The notes under the pieces were generated by a model. The model ran no database searches and had not been told where the DNA came from. It was given only the letters and a program-made list of their open reading frames with translations. From contig CP126206.1 in the NCBI GenBank assembly GCA_030272155.1, positions 4,131,001-4,195,000 on the forward strand: a stretch of 64,000 bases of DNA. Reading direction: 5' to 3'. The translations under genes were made by a program, and so were the position numbers. This document shows positions 56,078 through 64,000 of this stretch, piece by piece. Numbering within the stretch: the first letter of the stretch is position 1; every line of letters begins with the position of its first letter. Origin of the DNA: Tetradesmus obliquus. Lineage: Eukaryota > Chlorophyta > Chlorophyceae > Sphaeropleales > Scenedesmaceae.

Positions 56078-59000
56078 TGCAGCCGGCGGCCACCTGCCGC
56101 TGCCGTCTAGCACTGTGGAGCGGCTGCTGCTGAGCTTCGACGGGCCTGCCTTTGCTGTGCGGCTGTTCTTTGCGGGCTGGCTGGCGCAGGTGCTGGGGCT
56201 GCTGCTGCTGCCCAGGTGAGCACTGTTGACAGTTGCCTGTCATTCAGCTGCAATGAAACAGTCACAGGGTTGTCAACGTTTGTACATTCCCCCTGTAGCT
56301 GGCTGGCGCAGGTGCTGGGGCTGCTGCTGCTGACCAGGTCTGGGGATGGTGGCTGCTGGTATGCAATTGGTGGTGGTTACTTGTAACTGAACAGCAGCGA
56401 TAGCGTGTGATGGGGTTGCGTGATGTGCTGCTGGTTGGCCTGCTGCTGCTGCCCAGGTGCGCACTGGCTGGCTGCTGGCATGCAACTGTTGACAGATACT
56501 ATTCGTAGGCAGCAGCGATAGCGTGTCATGGGGTTGCCTGATTTCGTCTGTATAGCATTGCCTGTGCCTTGGCAGGTGCGAATGCGGTGATCAACTCTGG
56601 ATCAGCAGCATTGCCTGGCTGACCACATGCTGATGTAAAGCCCTGACCCACGTCTCATCTGCCGCTGTTGCTGCTGCCGCCCTGCAGGCTGTTTGCAAGG
56701 CACATCCTGCGCACTATGGCTGGGCATGTCTTGATGTGATTGTTCTGATCACTCTGCTGTCAATGTGTGTCCCGCTGCTGCTGCTGCTGCCGCCCTGCAG
56801 GCTGTTTGGCAGGCACATCCTGGCCCTGCACGCGCACCTGAACAAGAGCAGCAGCAGCAGCAGCCAGGGCCGGCTGCTGCGCCACCAGCAGAGCATGCCG
56901 CAGCAGCAGATGGGCGAGCTATACAAACAGACCTTCTGCTGCCAGCAAAAGGAAGGCGGCTGGTGCTTAAACCCTGGCGGCCTAGGGTTTTGCACGCACC
57001 TTAAAACCCTGGTGGCGGCGGCTGCAGCGCTGCTGTTTAGGGTTTTGGGGTGGTGTGTGCTGGCGGGGCTGCGGCTGCTGCTGCTGCCGCTGGCTGCCAT
57101 GGCTGTGCTGGCGCAGCGCCATGGTGGCTTGTGGTGGACGCTGCTGGCGCACAGCAGTTGGGTGTTAGGTGAGTGGCCTTTTAGCATGTTTCTGTTTGTT
57201 TTTGTGATTGTGTTGCGCCGCTGGCGGCCATGGCTGTGCTGGCGGGGCGCCATGCAGGGCTGTGGTGGGTGTTACTGGCGCACAGCGGTTGGGTGTTAGG
57301 TGAGTGGTCTTTTACCATGTTTCTGTTTGTTGCTTTAGAGAGAGGATACTTACATGCAGGTCCTGGGACCATCTTAGAAGGTTTCAGTCACAACAGGTTT
57401 TGTGGTTGTGTTGCGCCGCTGGCGTCCATGGCTGTGCTGGCGCGGCGCCATGCTGCGCTGTGGTGGGCGCTGGCGGCGCACAGCGGTTGGGTGCTGGGTG
57501 AGTGACAGCTGGCAGGGGTGGTGTTTTGTGTTTAATATGTTTTGTTTTCTGGCGGCCATGGCTGTGCTGGCGCGGCGCCATTCTGGGCTGTGGTGGGCGT
57601 TGCTGGCGCACAGTGGTTGGGTGCTGGGTGAGTCAACTGCCTGTGGTTTGTTGGTTTTAACAGCGATGAGCTTGTGTTATGCTGGGCTGTGGTGGGTGTT
57701 GCTGGCAGCGCACAGCGGCTCGGTGCTAGGTACGTCAGCTGCCTGGAATTTTGTGCTCTGCTTGTGTATGTTTATTCTGGCGGCCATGGCTGTGCTGGCG
57801 GGGCGCCATGCCGGGCTGTGGTGGGCTTTGCTGGCGCACAGCAGCTGGGTGTTAGGTGAGTGGCGTTTTAGCATGCTTCCGTTTGTCTTTGTGAGTTTTC
57901 GATGTGCTTGTGTTGCGCCGCTGGTGTCCTTGGCTGTGCTGGGTCGGCGCCATGCTGGTCTGTGGTGGGCGCTGCTGGCGCACAGCGGCTGGGTGTTGGG
58001 TGAGTGGCCTTTCAGCATGTTTCTGTTGGTTTTTGTGATTTTGTTGCGCCGCTGGCTGAGTGAGGGTGACATGCAGGGGTGTGCTGCCTGTCCGCTTGGC
58101 TTGCAGTTGCGCAGATGTGTAAGGGTGCGTGGCTGAGCACATGGTCCTCATCCACTAGAACCGGCAGCACTCTCCCCTCACACACAGCCGCTGCTGCCTG
58201 CTGTTCTACGTACTGAGCCCTGCTGCCTTCCTGCGCCTTGCTCTGCCCTGGCTGGGCTGTGCGGCAGCTCTACAGCTGCGCCGTGGGTCTGCGCCCAGAT
58301 GAGCTCCACCTGATACAATACCACTGCCGCCTGGTGTCCTGCCGTTGTTTTGCTGTGCAGCTGCGCCGTGGTTTTGCGCCCAGATGGGCAGCAGCAGCCA
58401 GGGCCTAGGGCTGTGGTTCAGGTGGGGCCTGCTGCTGCCGCTGCCCTCTGACCTGTCACCCTCCTGGGTCAACGGCGACGCCGGATCGCCCTTCTGGGGC
58501 GCTGACGTTACTAACACTGTTAGTAACAGTGTTAGTAACGTTAGTGAAGGCGAGGACCTGGTGGATCCCAGTGGAAGCTGGCAGGAGTATGTGTGGATGG
58601 GGCTGCCAGACACACATTTGATCGCCTCCCTCACAATGTGCATAACCCTAGCACCGATGACGCTATGGCTGGGCCTAGTGGTGTGGCACTGGCACAGTGT
58701 GGCAGCAGCAGCGGCCCGCGGCAGCAGCAGCAGTGGCGTGGCAGCAGCAGCGGAGGCGGCGGCTGGTCTGCTGGTGGTGGGCCTGCAGGGCAGGCAGCAG
58801 CAGCTGGCAGGGGCTGGCAAGTGGCTGCAGCAGCAGCTGGGGGTGGGTTCTGGGTCTAGTGGTTGTGAAGCAGGGAGTGCTGCTGCGAATGGCAGCTGCA
58901 CTGCGGCAGAGGTAGAGCTGCAGCAGCAAGCAGACAGCAGCAGCGGCAGCACTGCTGCTGCTGCGGCGGCAGGGGAGACTGGCGGCAGCAGCAGCAGCAG

Positions 59001-59715
59001 TAGGTCGCGGCCGAGTCCTCACAGGCTGGCTCGCAGCCGCAGCATTGGCAACCCAGCAGTGCGGCGCAGGGAGTCAGTTGAGCTGACAGCAGCAGCAGCA
59101 GCAGGAGAGGCTGATGAGGACAGTGTAAGTGCCACGTCCATCCAGCAGCAGCACCAGAGTGTAGCAGCAGCAGCGGAAGGCAGCAGCAGCAGCTGCTTGC
59201 TGGCGCCAGGCAGCAGCAGGGACGAGCAGCAGGAGCCTGCCACAGAAGCAGCAGCAGAGGAGGAGGAAGCCACGCCGCTGCTGCTGCTGTCCTCTGCCTC
59301 GTCATCAGGAGCAGCAGCAGCATTAGGCTCAGCCTGGTTGCAGTGGGTTGGCCTAAACCCTGGCCTAAACCCTGCTGCTGCAGCAGACCCCTGGCAAGCC
59401 AGCAAGCAGCGCAGGTGGCTGTCGCCGCGCTACCTCGCCTGGTACCTGCTGTATTTCATCGTGCTGTGTGCGCGCGGGCTGGGCCGCACCTTGCAGCTCT
59501 CACTGCTGTCGCTGCGGCTGCCGCTGCCGCTGCTGTTACTAGCAGTACCCCCGATGGCCTTCTGGTTCAAGGTGTGCTGGCGACTGGCTGCTGCGTATGG
59601 GCCTGTGGCACTATTCGTGAGTCCTGTGGTTGGCTGGCTGCCGCTGCTGCTGGCGCTGGCGCTGCGGCGCGTGCGGGCTGATGTTGCAGCCGGCAAGGCG
59701 CGGCGGCGTGACTGA
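52449..59715 (+). CDS. TMEM62-like membrane metallophosphoesterase
   Basis: Exons 52449-52518, 52920-53203, 53946-54869, 55086-56215, 56801-57168, 58361-59715, all GT-AG and in phase; 1,376 residues. Residues 1-21 are a signal peptide (MIRQLLLVLFACAAGV). Calcineurin-like phosphoesterase motifs in order: QLSDLH (about 61-66), GDLVDAKT, RGNHD (about 142-146), SHYP and SGHLHD, supplying the metal ligands. DWKQRRRWRLMAVDTGSVSF and SFADLHF match the conserved TMEM62 stretch after the catalytic domain. Four or more hydrophobic segments follow (LFFAGWLAQVLGLLLL, VLAGLRLLLLPLAAMAVL, a segment near YLAWYLLYFIVLC, and YGPVALFVSPVVGWLPLLLA). The animal protein is about 640 residues; the extra length is Ser, Gln and Ala runs. 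Substrate unknown. The second ATG-equivalent upstream is GTG, so 52449 is the first true ATG. Confidence 0.88.
53270..53660 (+). repeat. TMEM62-like exon 2: four copies of its 3' end
   Basis: Segments ending in GAGGAGTGGCAG|GTGCG-like donors recur at about 53273-53303, 53385-53460, 53530-53552 and 53630-53655, shortening with distance. The 53385 copy retains LLITGDLVDAKTPPEGSQQH. Intact exon 2 ends at 53203. Confidence 0.85.
54905..55045 (+). repeat. Echoes of exon 3 (3' end) and exon 4 (5' end)
   Basis: In intron 3, CACTGGCAGGGGGCTGGAGG and following Gly-coding repeat the end of exon 3. Then TTAG|CGGACTGGAAGGAGCGCCAA repeats the start of exon 4. The 3' echo comes first and the 5' echo second, as the rule requires. 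Confidence 0.75.
56290..56735 (+). repeat. Echoes of exon 4 (3' end) and exon 5 (5' end)
   Basis: GGCTGGCGCAGGTGCTGGGG with donor recurs at about 56299-56337, and a shorter one ends near 56455. A 5' half of exon 5 (CTGCAG|GCTGTTTGCAAGGCACAT) follows at about 56687-56725. Intact exons end at 56215 and start at 56801. Confidence 0.8.
57218..57999 (+). repeat. Exon 5: six copies of its 3' half
   Basis: CCATGGCTGTGCTGGCG to the GGGTGTTAG|GTGAG donor recurs at about 57218-57299, 57418-57497, 57553-57627, 57672-57729, 57779-57855 and 57922-57999. Each encodes VLA.RHAGLWWALLAHSGWV-like peptide; most are about 120-200 bases apart. A 5' half of exon 6 follows at about 58280-58310. Confidence 0.9.
58505..58541. 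repeat. 37-bp palindrome inside coding exon 6
   Basis: ACGTTACTAACACTGTTA, a central G (58523), then TAACAGTGTTAGTAACGT: 18-base perfect arms with a one-base centre. It codes DVTNTVSNSVSNV in a linker between membrane segments. Confidence 0.95.
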
Positions 59716-60346
59716 GCTGTGCATCATGTGGGCAAGGCGCTGCAACTGGTGGCGCGAGAGTGTCATATGTAGCCTGGCGGGCGTTGTTGCCTTGCAATGA
59801 ACAATGGAGGCAATGGTCTTGTGCTGCGTATGGGCCTGTGTCATTGTTAGTGGGCACGGTGGTTGGCTGGCTGCCGCTGCTGCTGGCACTGGCGCTGCGG
59901 CATGTGCGGCAGGACGTGGCGGCCGGCAAGGCGCGGCGGCGCGATTGAAACGATCTATAGTTGGATCTGAGGTACTGAACTGTGTGTGCAGCCTGGCACT
60001 GCATATGTAGCCTGGCACTGCGTTGCCGCCTCCTACTGAGGGGCACGCTAGCAGCGCTCGTTACTTGTCCCTGGGCACTCACAACAGGCACTGCCGCAAA
60101 CAGCACTGCAGCCTGGCACTGCATATGCAGCCTGGCACTGCATATGCAGCCTGGCACTGCGGCGCGTGCGGCTGGCTGTGGTGCCTGGCAGGCGCGGCGG
60201 CGCGGGCATACTGCAAACGCACGTGCGTATGGGCGTGTCGCATTGTTAGTGAGCCCGGTGGTTGGCTGGCTGCCGCTGCTGCTCGGCCTGGCGCTGCGGC
60301 GCGTGCGGGCTGATGTCGCGGCCGGCAAGGCGCGGCGGCGCGACTG
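59716..60346 (+). repeat. Two downstream copies of the last-exon tail, with stop codons
   Basis: AAYGPV.L.V......GWLPLLLALALR to AGKARRRD and a stop recurs at about 59822-59948 and 60225-60346 after the true stop at 59713-59715. Both keep an open frame. They lie in the presumed 3' region. Confidence 0.88.
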
Positions 60347-60513
60347 AGGTGCGATGGCACCACCGCTGCAAGGATGGAGTGTGGCGTGTCTAGTGGTGCT
60401 ATGTTGCAAGGTGGAGTGGGCAGGCTGCAGTGCTGTTTGCGGCAGTGCCTGTTGTGAGTGCCCAGGGACAAGTAACGAGCGCTGCTAGCGTGCCCCTCAG
60501 TAGGAGGCGGCAA
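60023..60513. repeat. Perfect 93-bp inverted repeat, 305-bp spacer
   Basis: 60023-60115 (TTGCCGCCTCCTACTGAGGG onward) is exactly the reverse complement of 60421-60513. The spacer carries the second copy of the TMEM62-like tail and short CAGCCTGGCACTGCATATG repeats (60000-60150). Confidence 0.95.
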
Positions 60514-60900
60514 CTGAGTACGCATTATGTTGCATTTGCTTCTAATGCATGACCTGCATGCGCTGTATAACCTTTCAAATTCAACGTCGACCATGCAGAC
60601 AAGCCCATGTGCACACATGTAAATGACCATAGCATACCAGGACCCACATGTAACTATCCTCTCCTTGCATACGTGACTGCGTTCTTTTCCATCCTGCACA
60701 ACCCACGGCATGCAAAACGTAACCCTCTTTAAACTAGCAGGGAGTGCTGGCTTGCACATCTGGCGACAACACAAACATCCCTGTGAACACGTCCACCTGA
60801 GGTTACAACGGTTGTAAAATGACAGTTGCTTGCATGCAACCAAATGCAATCACTCAGCCTGAACGACCGCAAACCGTCATGTGGAGCGCCAAGCGGCCTT

Positions 60901-61065
60901 GCAAAAAGCATTAACGGCCGCATGGAGATGCAAGCCACCGCCGCATGCACTGCTCAAACCAAAAAGCGCCATGGTTGCTCAAAACGCGTCATGGTTGCTG
61001 TAAAAAGCATCAACGGCCACATGCAGATGCGAACCACCGCCGCATGCGCTGCTCAAACATAATCA
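60901..61065. repeat. Direct repeat of about 60 bp
   Basis: AAAAAGCATTAACGGCCGCA to CGCATGCACTGCTCAAAC (about 60902-60959) recurs as AAAAAGCATCAACGGCCACA to CGCATGCGCTGCTCAAAC (about 61001-61060). The surrounding 60514-61500 shows no gene I recognise. Confidence 0.8.
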
Positions 61066-61540
61066 GCGTTATGACTGCTGGTCAACTCCCTAGGCCGGCC
61101 CCAGCGCTGAGCCCTGCCGATCTGCAGCTACAGCAACCCAAAGCTGCAGCTGCTAGTTGCCAAGCTAGTGGCGTTTGACAGTGCCTAAACCCTAAACCTG
61201 CCAAGCCAGTGCGGCTGACAGTGTTGCCAAGCGTGCTGGCTCTCCCTGCCAGTGCTAAGCAACGTAGGCGCGCTAGCAGCGCGGGGACGCCAGCAGCTGG
61301 CATGCTGCCCACAAGCAACTCATGCGGGCATGTAGCCAGCAGACATGAAAGTGCAACATGCCGCAATTTGCAGATGACAATCCGAAAGGCCGCGCTGCTG
61401 CATGTGACCCAATGATGAAACCATTACTCCACTGCTGCACTTGGCGTCTGTCAACTAGGAGGGCCCTTTTTCTGCTCAGTTGCTCGACGCGAGTGCCTGC
61501 CCAGAGGCTGCAGATGTGGCGTTGCATGACACTGCACTGC

Positions 61541-61604
61541 AGTTACGCCAGTGGCGGTGCCAGGTGGCGCAGCGGCGCCATGTACACCTTGATGGCCTGT
61601 TATC

Positions 61605-61655
<51 letters not shown>

Positions 61656-61765
61656 AGCGTGGGACCACACCCGCTGCAGCTGCAGTTACGCCAGTGGCGG
61701 TGCCAGGTGACGCAGCGGCGCCATGTACGCCTTGATGGCCTGCTGTCGCTGCTGCTGCTGCTGCC
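61541..61765 (-). repeat. Two downstream copies of the terminal-exon tail of the 61809-62327 gene
   Basis: IKAYMAPLRHLAPP.A and its TAA recur with stops at 61686-61688 and 61543-61545; the true stop is 61809-61811. Spacing is 123 and 143 bases, and the copies are separated by CTG-rich sequence. Confidence 0.85.
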
Positions 61766-61808
61766 GTGTGCTGTAGAAGGCGTGGGGCCACACCCGCTGC
61801 AGCAGCAG

Positions 61809-62327
61809 TTACGCCCGTGGCGGCGCCAGGTGGCGCAGCGGCGCCATGTAGGCCTTGATGGCCTGCTGCGCCGCATCCTCATCAGAAAAGTCAAAGTCAA
61901 CGCGACGATGGCCGTTGACTTCTGTGCCCTGCTTGATCATGTAGATGCGGCCTCCTACTGCTGCCATGTGGTTGAGTCTGAGCTTGTCTTCTTCTTCTAG
62001 GTAGGGTTCCTCGTCATGCTCTAAACTGCGGGTCCTCCAGCTGCTAAAAACCAAGTCCAGTATCTCTTGAGATGCTGCTGCGTCCGATCGGGATATGCGG
62101 AAGTCCAAATCGTGCCAGGTAATGTGCAGCTGCGAGCCCACTGGGGTCAGGCAGAGCGTCTCAGCAGTCAGCATGTTGGAGTTGTCGACATCGTAGCTCA
62201 AAAGCTCTCCATTTACTACGCATAAGTGGATTTTGTACGTTGCTTTGGCGAGAGCTGCCTTGTGCTTGGCGTCCGCCTGGTCGACAATCTGCTGTGCCAG
62301 AGGGTGCACCATTTTGTGCGCAGGCAT
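61809..62327 (-). CDS. Unknown protein, 172 residues in this exon
   Basis: I do not recognise it. The first ATG (62327) directly follows an in-frame TAA, and an acceptor-like CTTTCAG lies about 20 bases upstream, so it may begin in the second exon behind a 5' untranslated intron. It is a compact, low-Gln globular-looking sequence: MPAHKMVHPLAQQIVDQADA, then CVVNGELLSYDVDNSNML, LHITWHDLDFRISRSD, SLEHDEEPYLEEEDKLRL and RRVDFDFSDEDAAQQAIKAY. It has no signal peptide or membrane segment. Composition differs clearly from the repeat-derived frames around it, which supports real coding. Its terminal segment is repeated downstream. Confidence 0.65.
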   Translation of the reverse strand: MPAHKMVHPLAQQIVDQADAKHKAALAKATYKIHLCVVNGELLSYDVDNSNMLTAETLCLTPVGSQLHITWHDLDFRISRSDAAASQEILDLVFSSWRTRSLEHDEEPYLEEEDKLRLNHMAAVGGRIYMIKQGTEVNGHRRVDFDFSDEDAAQQAIKAYMAPLRHLAPPRA

Positions 62328-62874
62328 TTATAGAAATATACAGCTGAAAGCAGGCAAAGTAACAAGGGTTAAGCCTGGCTTCACATTTGGACGGGCACAT
62401 AAACCCCTGCCTGAAGGGTTTGCGAGCTGGGCCGGCTGCAGTGAGAGATTGACTCCCACCCTGCCAGCCTTTTTCGCACTCATTCAATGCTAGACAGCTC
62501 AAAGCATGTAAGGTTGGTAACTCTAGCTTCAGAGAGCAGGGGCTCCATGGTAGGAAGGGCCTGTCACAAGCCCGATCCGGCCTGCAGGGTTTACTTGCTG
62601 GCCGAGAGGCCCAGGCCTGCAGTGACGGAAGTGACTTCCACCCTGGCGTGGCAGTTGCTTGGATTGTGCCGCGCTTGACGTTAAAGATCCACAAACAAAA
62701 CCCTCGAATTCTATTTGCTGGATCACACGGTCCAGGCAATCTTGCAGCTGCTGCAGCAGCTGCTTCAGCCTGCTGGACACATGTCGGGCTGGCAGCCAGC
62801 GAGTGAGCTGTTTCTGCTGTTGAGGCGAAGGTGGGCTGTCTGCCCTCTAGCCGCAGAGCCAGTGTACAGCCCAT

Positions 62875-62880
62875 TTATAT
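62875..62880 (-). promoter_or_regulatory. Candidate TATA box for the 61809-62327 gene
   Basis: TATAAA on the minus strand about 550 bases upstream of the chosen ATG. It fits only if the leader is spliced; a minus-strand ATG at 62874 is too close to be the start. Confidence 0.3.
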
Positions 62881-62889
62881 CCGTATGTA

Positions 62890-63319
62890 TTGACTCCTAG
62901 TGCCTAAGTGCACTCACCATCAGCAACCACGCCCTTGTCTGATTAGCAGCACAAACCCCGGCACCATGCTGCGATGGCTGCAAATCAACAGCAGGCAGCA
63001 GCAGGGCTGCAGACGCACAGCGTAGTTCTCTACCCGGGGGCCCTCAACCACAATTCGTCTGTTACACCACGGGAACACAGGCTGTGTTGCCCCGTGAAGG
63101 GGCCCCCAGGACGGACGGTTTGTCCTGACAACCAGCATTAGCGCCTTGCAGTCGTTTGCCCCCCCCCCCATCATGCAACAAACGCACAACCACACCCACA
63201 AGCAGCAAGCCACAACACTGGCAGGAGGTAACAGCAGCGGCACCAATACTACGCTGTCCCACTGGGGCAGCTGGCAGCTGCACAGCAATGCGTCACCACT
63301 TCTACACCTCGCCGCAACA
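62890..63319. other. Intergenic, nothing firm
   Basis: Separates two minus-strand genes. It may contain further eroded tail copies of the dehydrogenase (for example around 63215-63260), but I cannot support them. Confidence 0.4.
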
Positions 63320-63323
63320 GCAG

Positions 63324-63662
63324 CTACTGCTGCACCTGGTAGGGGTCTGTTTGCACCACCGTGACCACCTTGACCACCTGCACCAATATCAGTCGTAGTT
63401 TCCGCTCCGTACGAGGCACAGTTGCCGGCGCTGATGACAAGGTATGGCTGACAAGAATATTTTCACTTTTTAAATAACCTGCACCAACGCCTTGCCCACA
63501 TTGCCGCCGCCTATCACCGCCAGTACCAACAGTCTGCTGTTGAAGCTGCACAACATACCCAGAACAACAAATCCTGCGAAGCAGCTACTGCTGCACCAAG
63601 AAGGGGTCTGTTTGCACACCCCGCACCAGCGCCTTGCCAACATTGCCGCCCCCCATTATGCC
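63324..63662 (-). repeat. Three downstream copies of the dehydrogenase tail
   Basis: At about 63662-63575 (IMGGGNVGKALVRGV...DPFLVQQ, stop), 63530-63470 (IGGGNVGKALVQVI, stop) and 63395-63324 (LVQVV....QTDPYQVQQ, stop). They diverge more than expected for inert copies, but all three retain a stop-terminated frame. Confidence 0.8.
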
Positions 63663-63824
63663 CACAAAGCATCAACTTGCACTCACACGCATCAAGCCGC
63701 AAAACTGGCAGCAGCAGCAGCACCACAGCCTGCGCTGATCTCTGCACACCCTGCATCAAGGCTTGAAGCCACTACTGCTGCACAGCGAAAGGATCCATTT
63801 GGAACGACCCCGGCGCATTGCTAG

Positions 63825-63964
63825 CTACTGCTGCACCGGAAACGGATCTGCTGCCACCACCTGCACCAGTGCCTTGCCAACATTGCCGCCCCCCATCATG
63901 CCCACAAAGGCAGCACCCGCATTCTCTAAGCCTTGTGTCACATGCTGCAGCGCCTTCACTTTGC
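63825..63964 (-). CDS. Last exon of a medium-chain dehydrogenase/reductase (partial)
   Basis: After a (CTG)n CAG acceptor (63965 to the window end) the exon reads KVKALQHVTQGLENAGAAFV, then GMMGGGNVGKALVQVV and VAADPFPVQQ, stop 63825-63827. G.LE.....AF..M..G.N.GK.LV.V is the usual C-terminus of zinc-type NAD(P)H-dependent quinone or enoyl reductases (MDR superfamily, for example ZADH2-like). The substrate cannot be told from this exon. The gene continues beyond 64000. Confidence 0.65.
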
Positions 63965-63966
63965 CT

Positions 63967-64000
<34 letters not shown>

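Noticed and set aside
41702..60346. Assembly artefact as the full explanation of exon echoes
   Set aside because: Copies differ in sequence, unit length and intron flank, and obey a polarity rule in several genes; misassembly would give identical copies without polarity. It is not excluded for the 222-bp array or the perfect inverted repeat.
1..64000. tRNA, rRNA or snoRNA genes
   Set aside because: No GGTTCGAATCC-type B box with a cloverleaf, and no rRNA-like conserved stretch was seen by eye; a covariance-model scan would settle it.

Overview
This window is nuclear DNA of a eukaryote, most likely a chlorophyte green alga of the chlamydomonadalean type. The evidence is intron-rich genes with GT-AG junctions, plant-type protein families (GT21 ceramide glucosyltransferase, an AP2-like factor), very heavy CAG/CTG triplet content giving Gln/Ser/Ala-rich inserts, and scattered TTTAGGG-like (plant-type telomere) motifs in introns. 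I see no bacterial operons, CRISPR arrays, rRNA or tRNA genes. A particular genus (for example Haematococcus) is a guess I cannot prove.

Layout. 1-1909: two satellite or minisatellite blocks. 1910-8912: gene-poor, with one doubtful exon. 8913-11699 (-): AP2-like Gln/Ala-rich protein. 12132-23820 (-): a 5'-truncated ceramide glucosyltransferase locus (L1), hit by a LINE-type retroelement (12471-14451) and a CACTA-like DNA element (17765-20800). 24132-26027 (-) and 26254-28101 (+): two divergent unknown genes. 29915-37923 (-): a second, apparently complete ceramide glucosyltransferase gene (L2). 40103-50902 (+): chaperonin subunit CCT1/TCP-1 alpha, 13 exons, 547 residues, every junction in phase. 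52449-59715 (+): a TMEM62-like membrane metallophosphoesterase, 6 exons. 61809-62327 (-): unknown protein. 63825-64000 (-): last exon of a medium-chain dehydrogenase/reductase.

The striking property of the window is an exon-boundary echo. In CCT1, TMEM62 and both glucosyltransferase loci the introns are filled with tandem, diverged copies of the neighbouring splice junctions. Upstream of an intact exon lie copies of its 5' half with the 3' splice site. Downstream lie copies of its 3' half with the 5' splice site. Terminal exons behave the same way, with repeated tails that include the stop codon. CCT1 alone has about 40 such partial copies, and the rule was not broken in any case I found. The intact exons still join into a full-length conserved protein, so the process appears to expand introns while sparing the coding exons.

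The genes do not form a pathway: glycosphingolipid synthesis, protein folding, a membrane phosphoesterase and a transcription-factor-like protein sit side by side, as is normal for a nuclear chromosome. Exon ends were placed by hand from reading frame, GT-AG and homology remembered from family members. Edges of diverged copies are good to roughly 5-10 bases.
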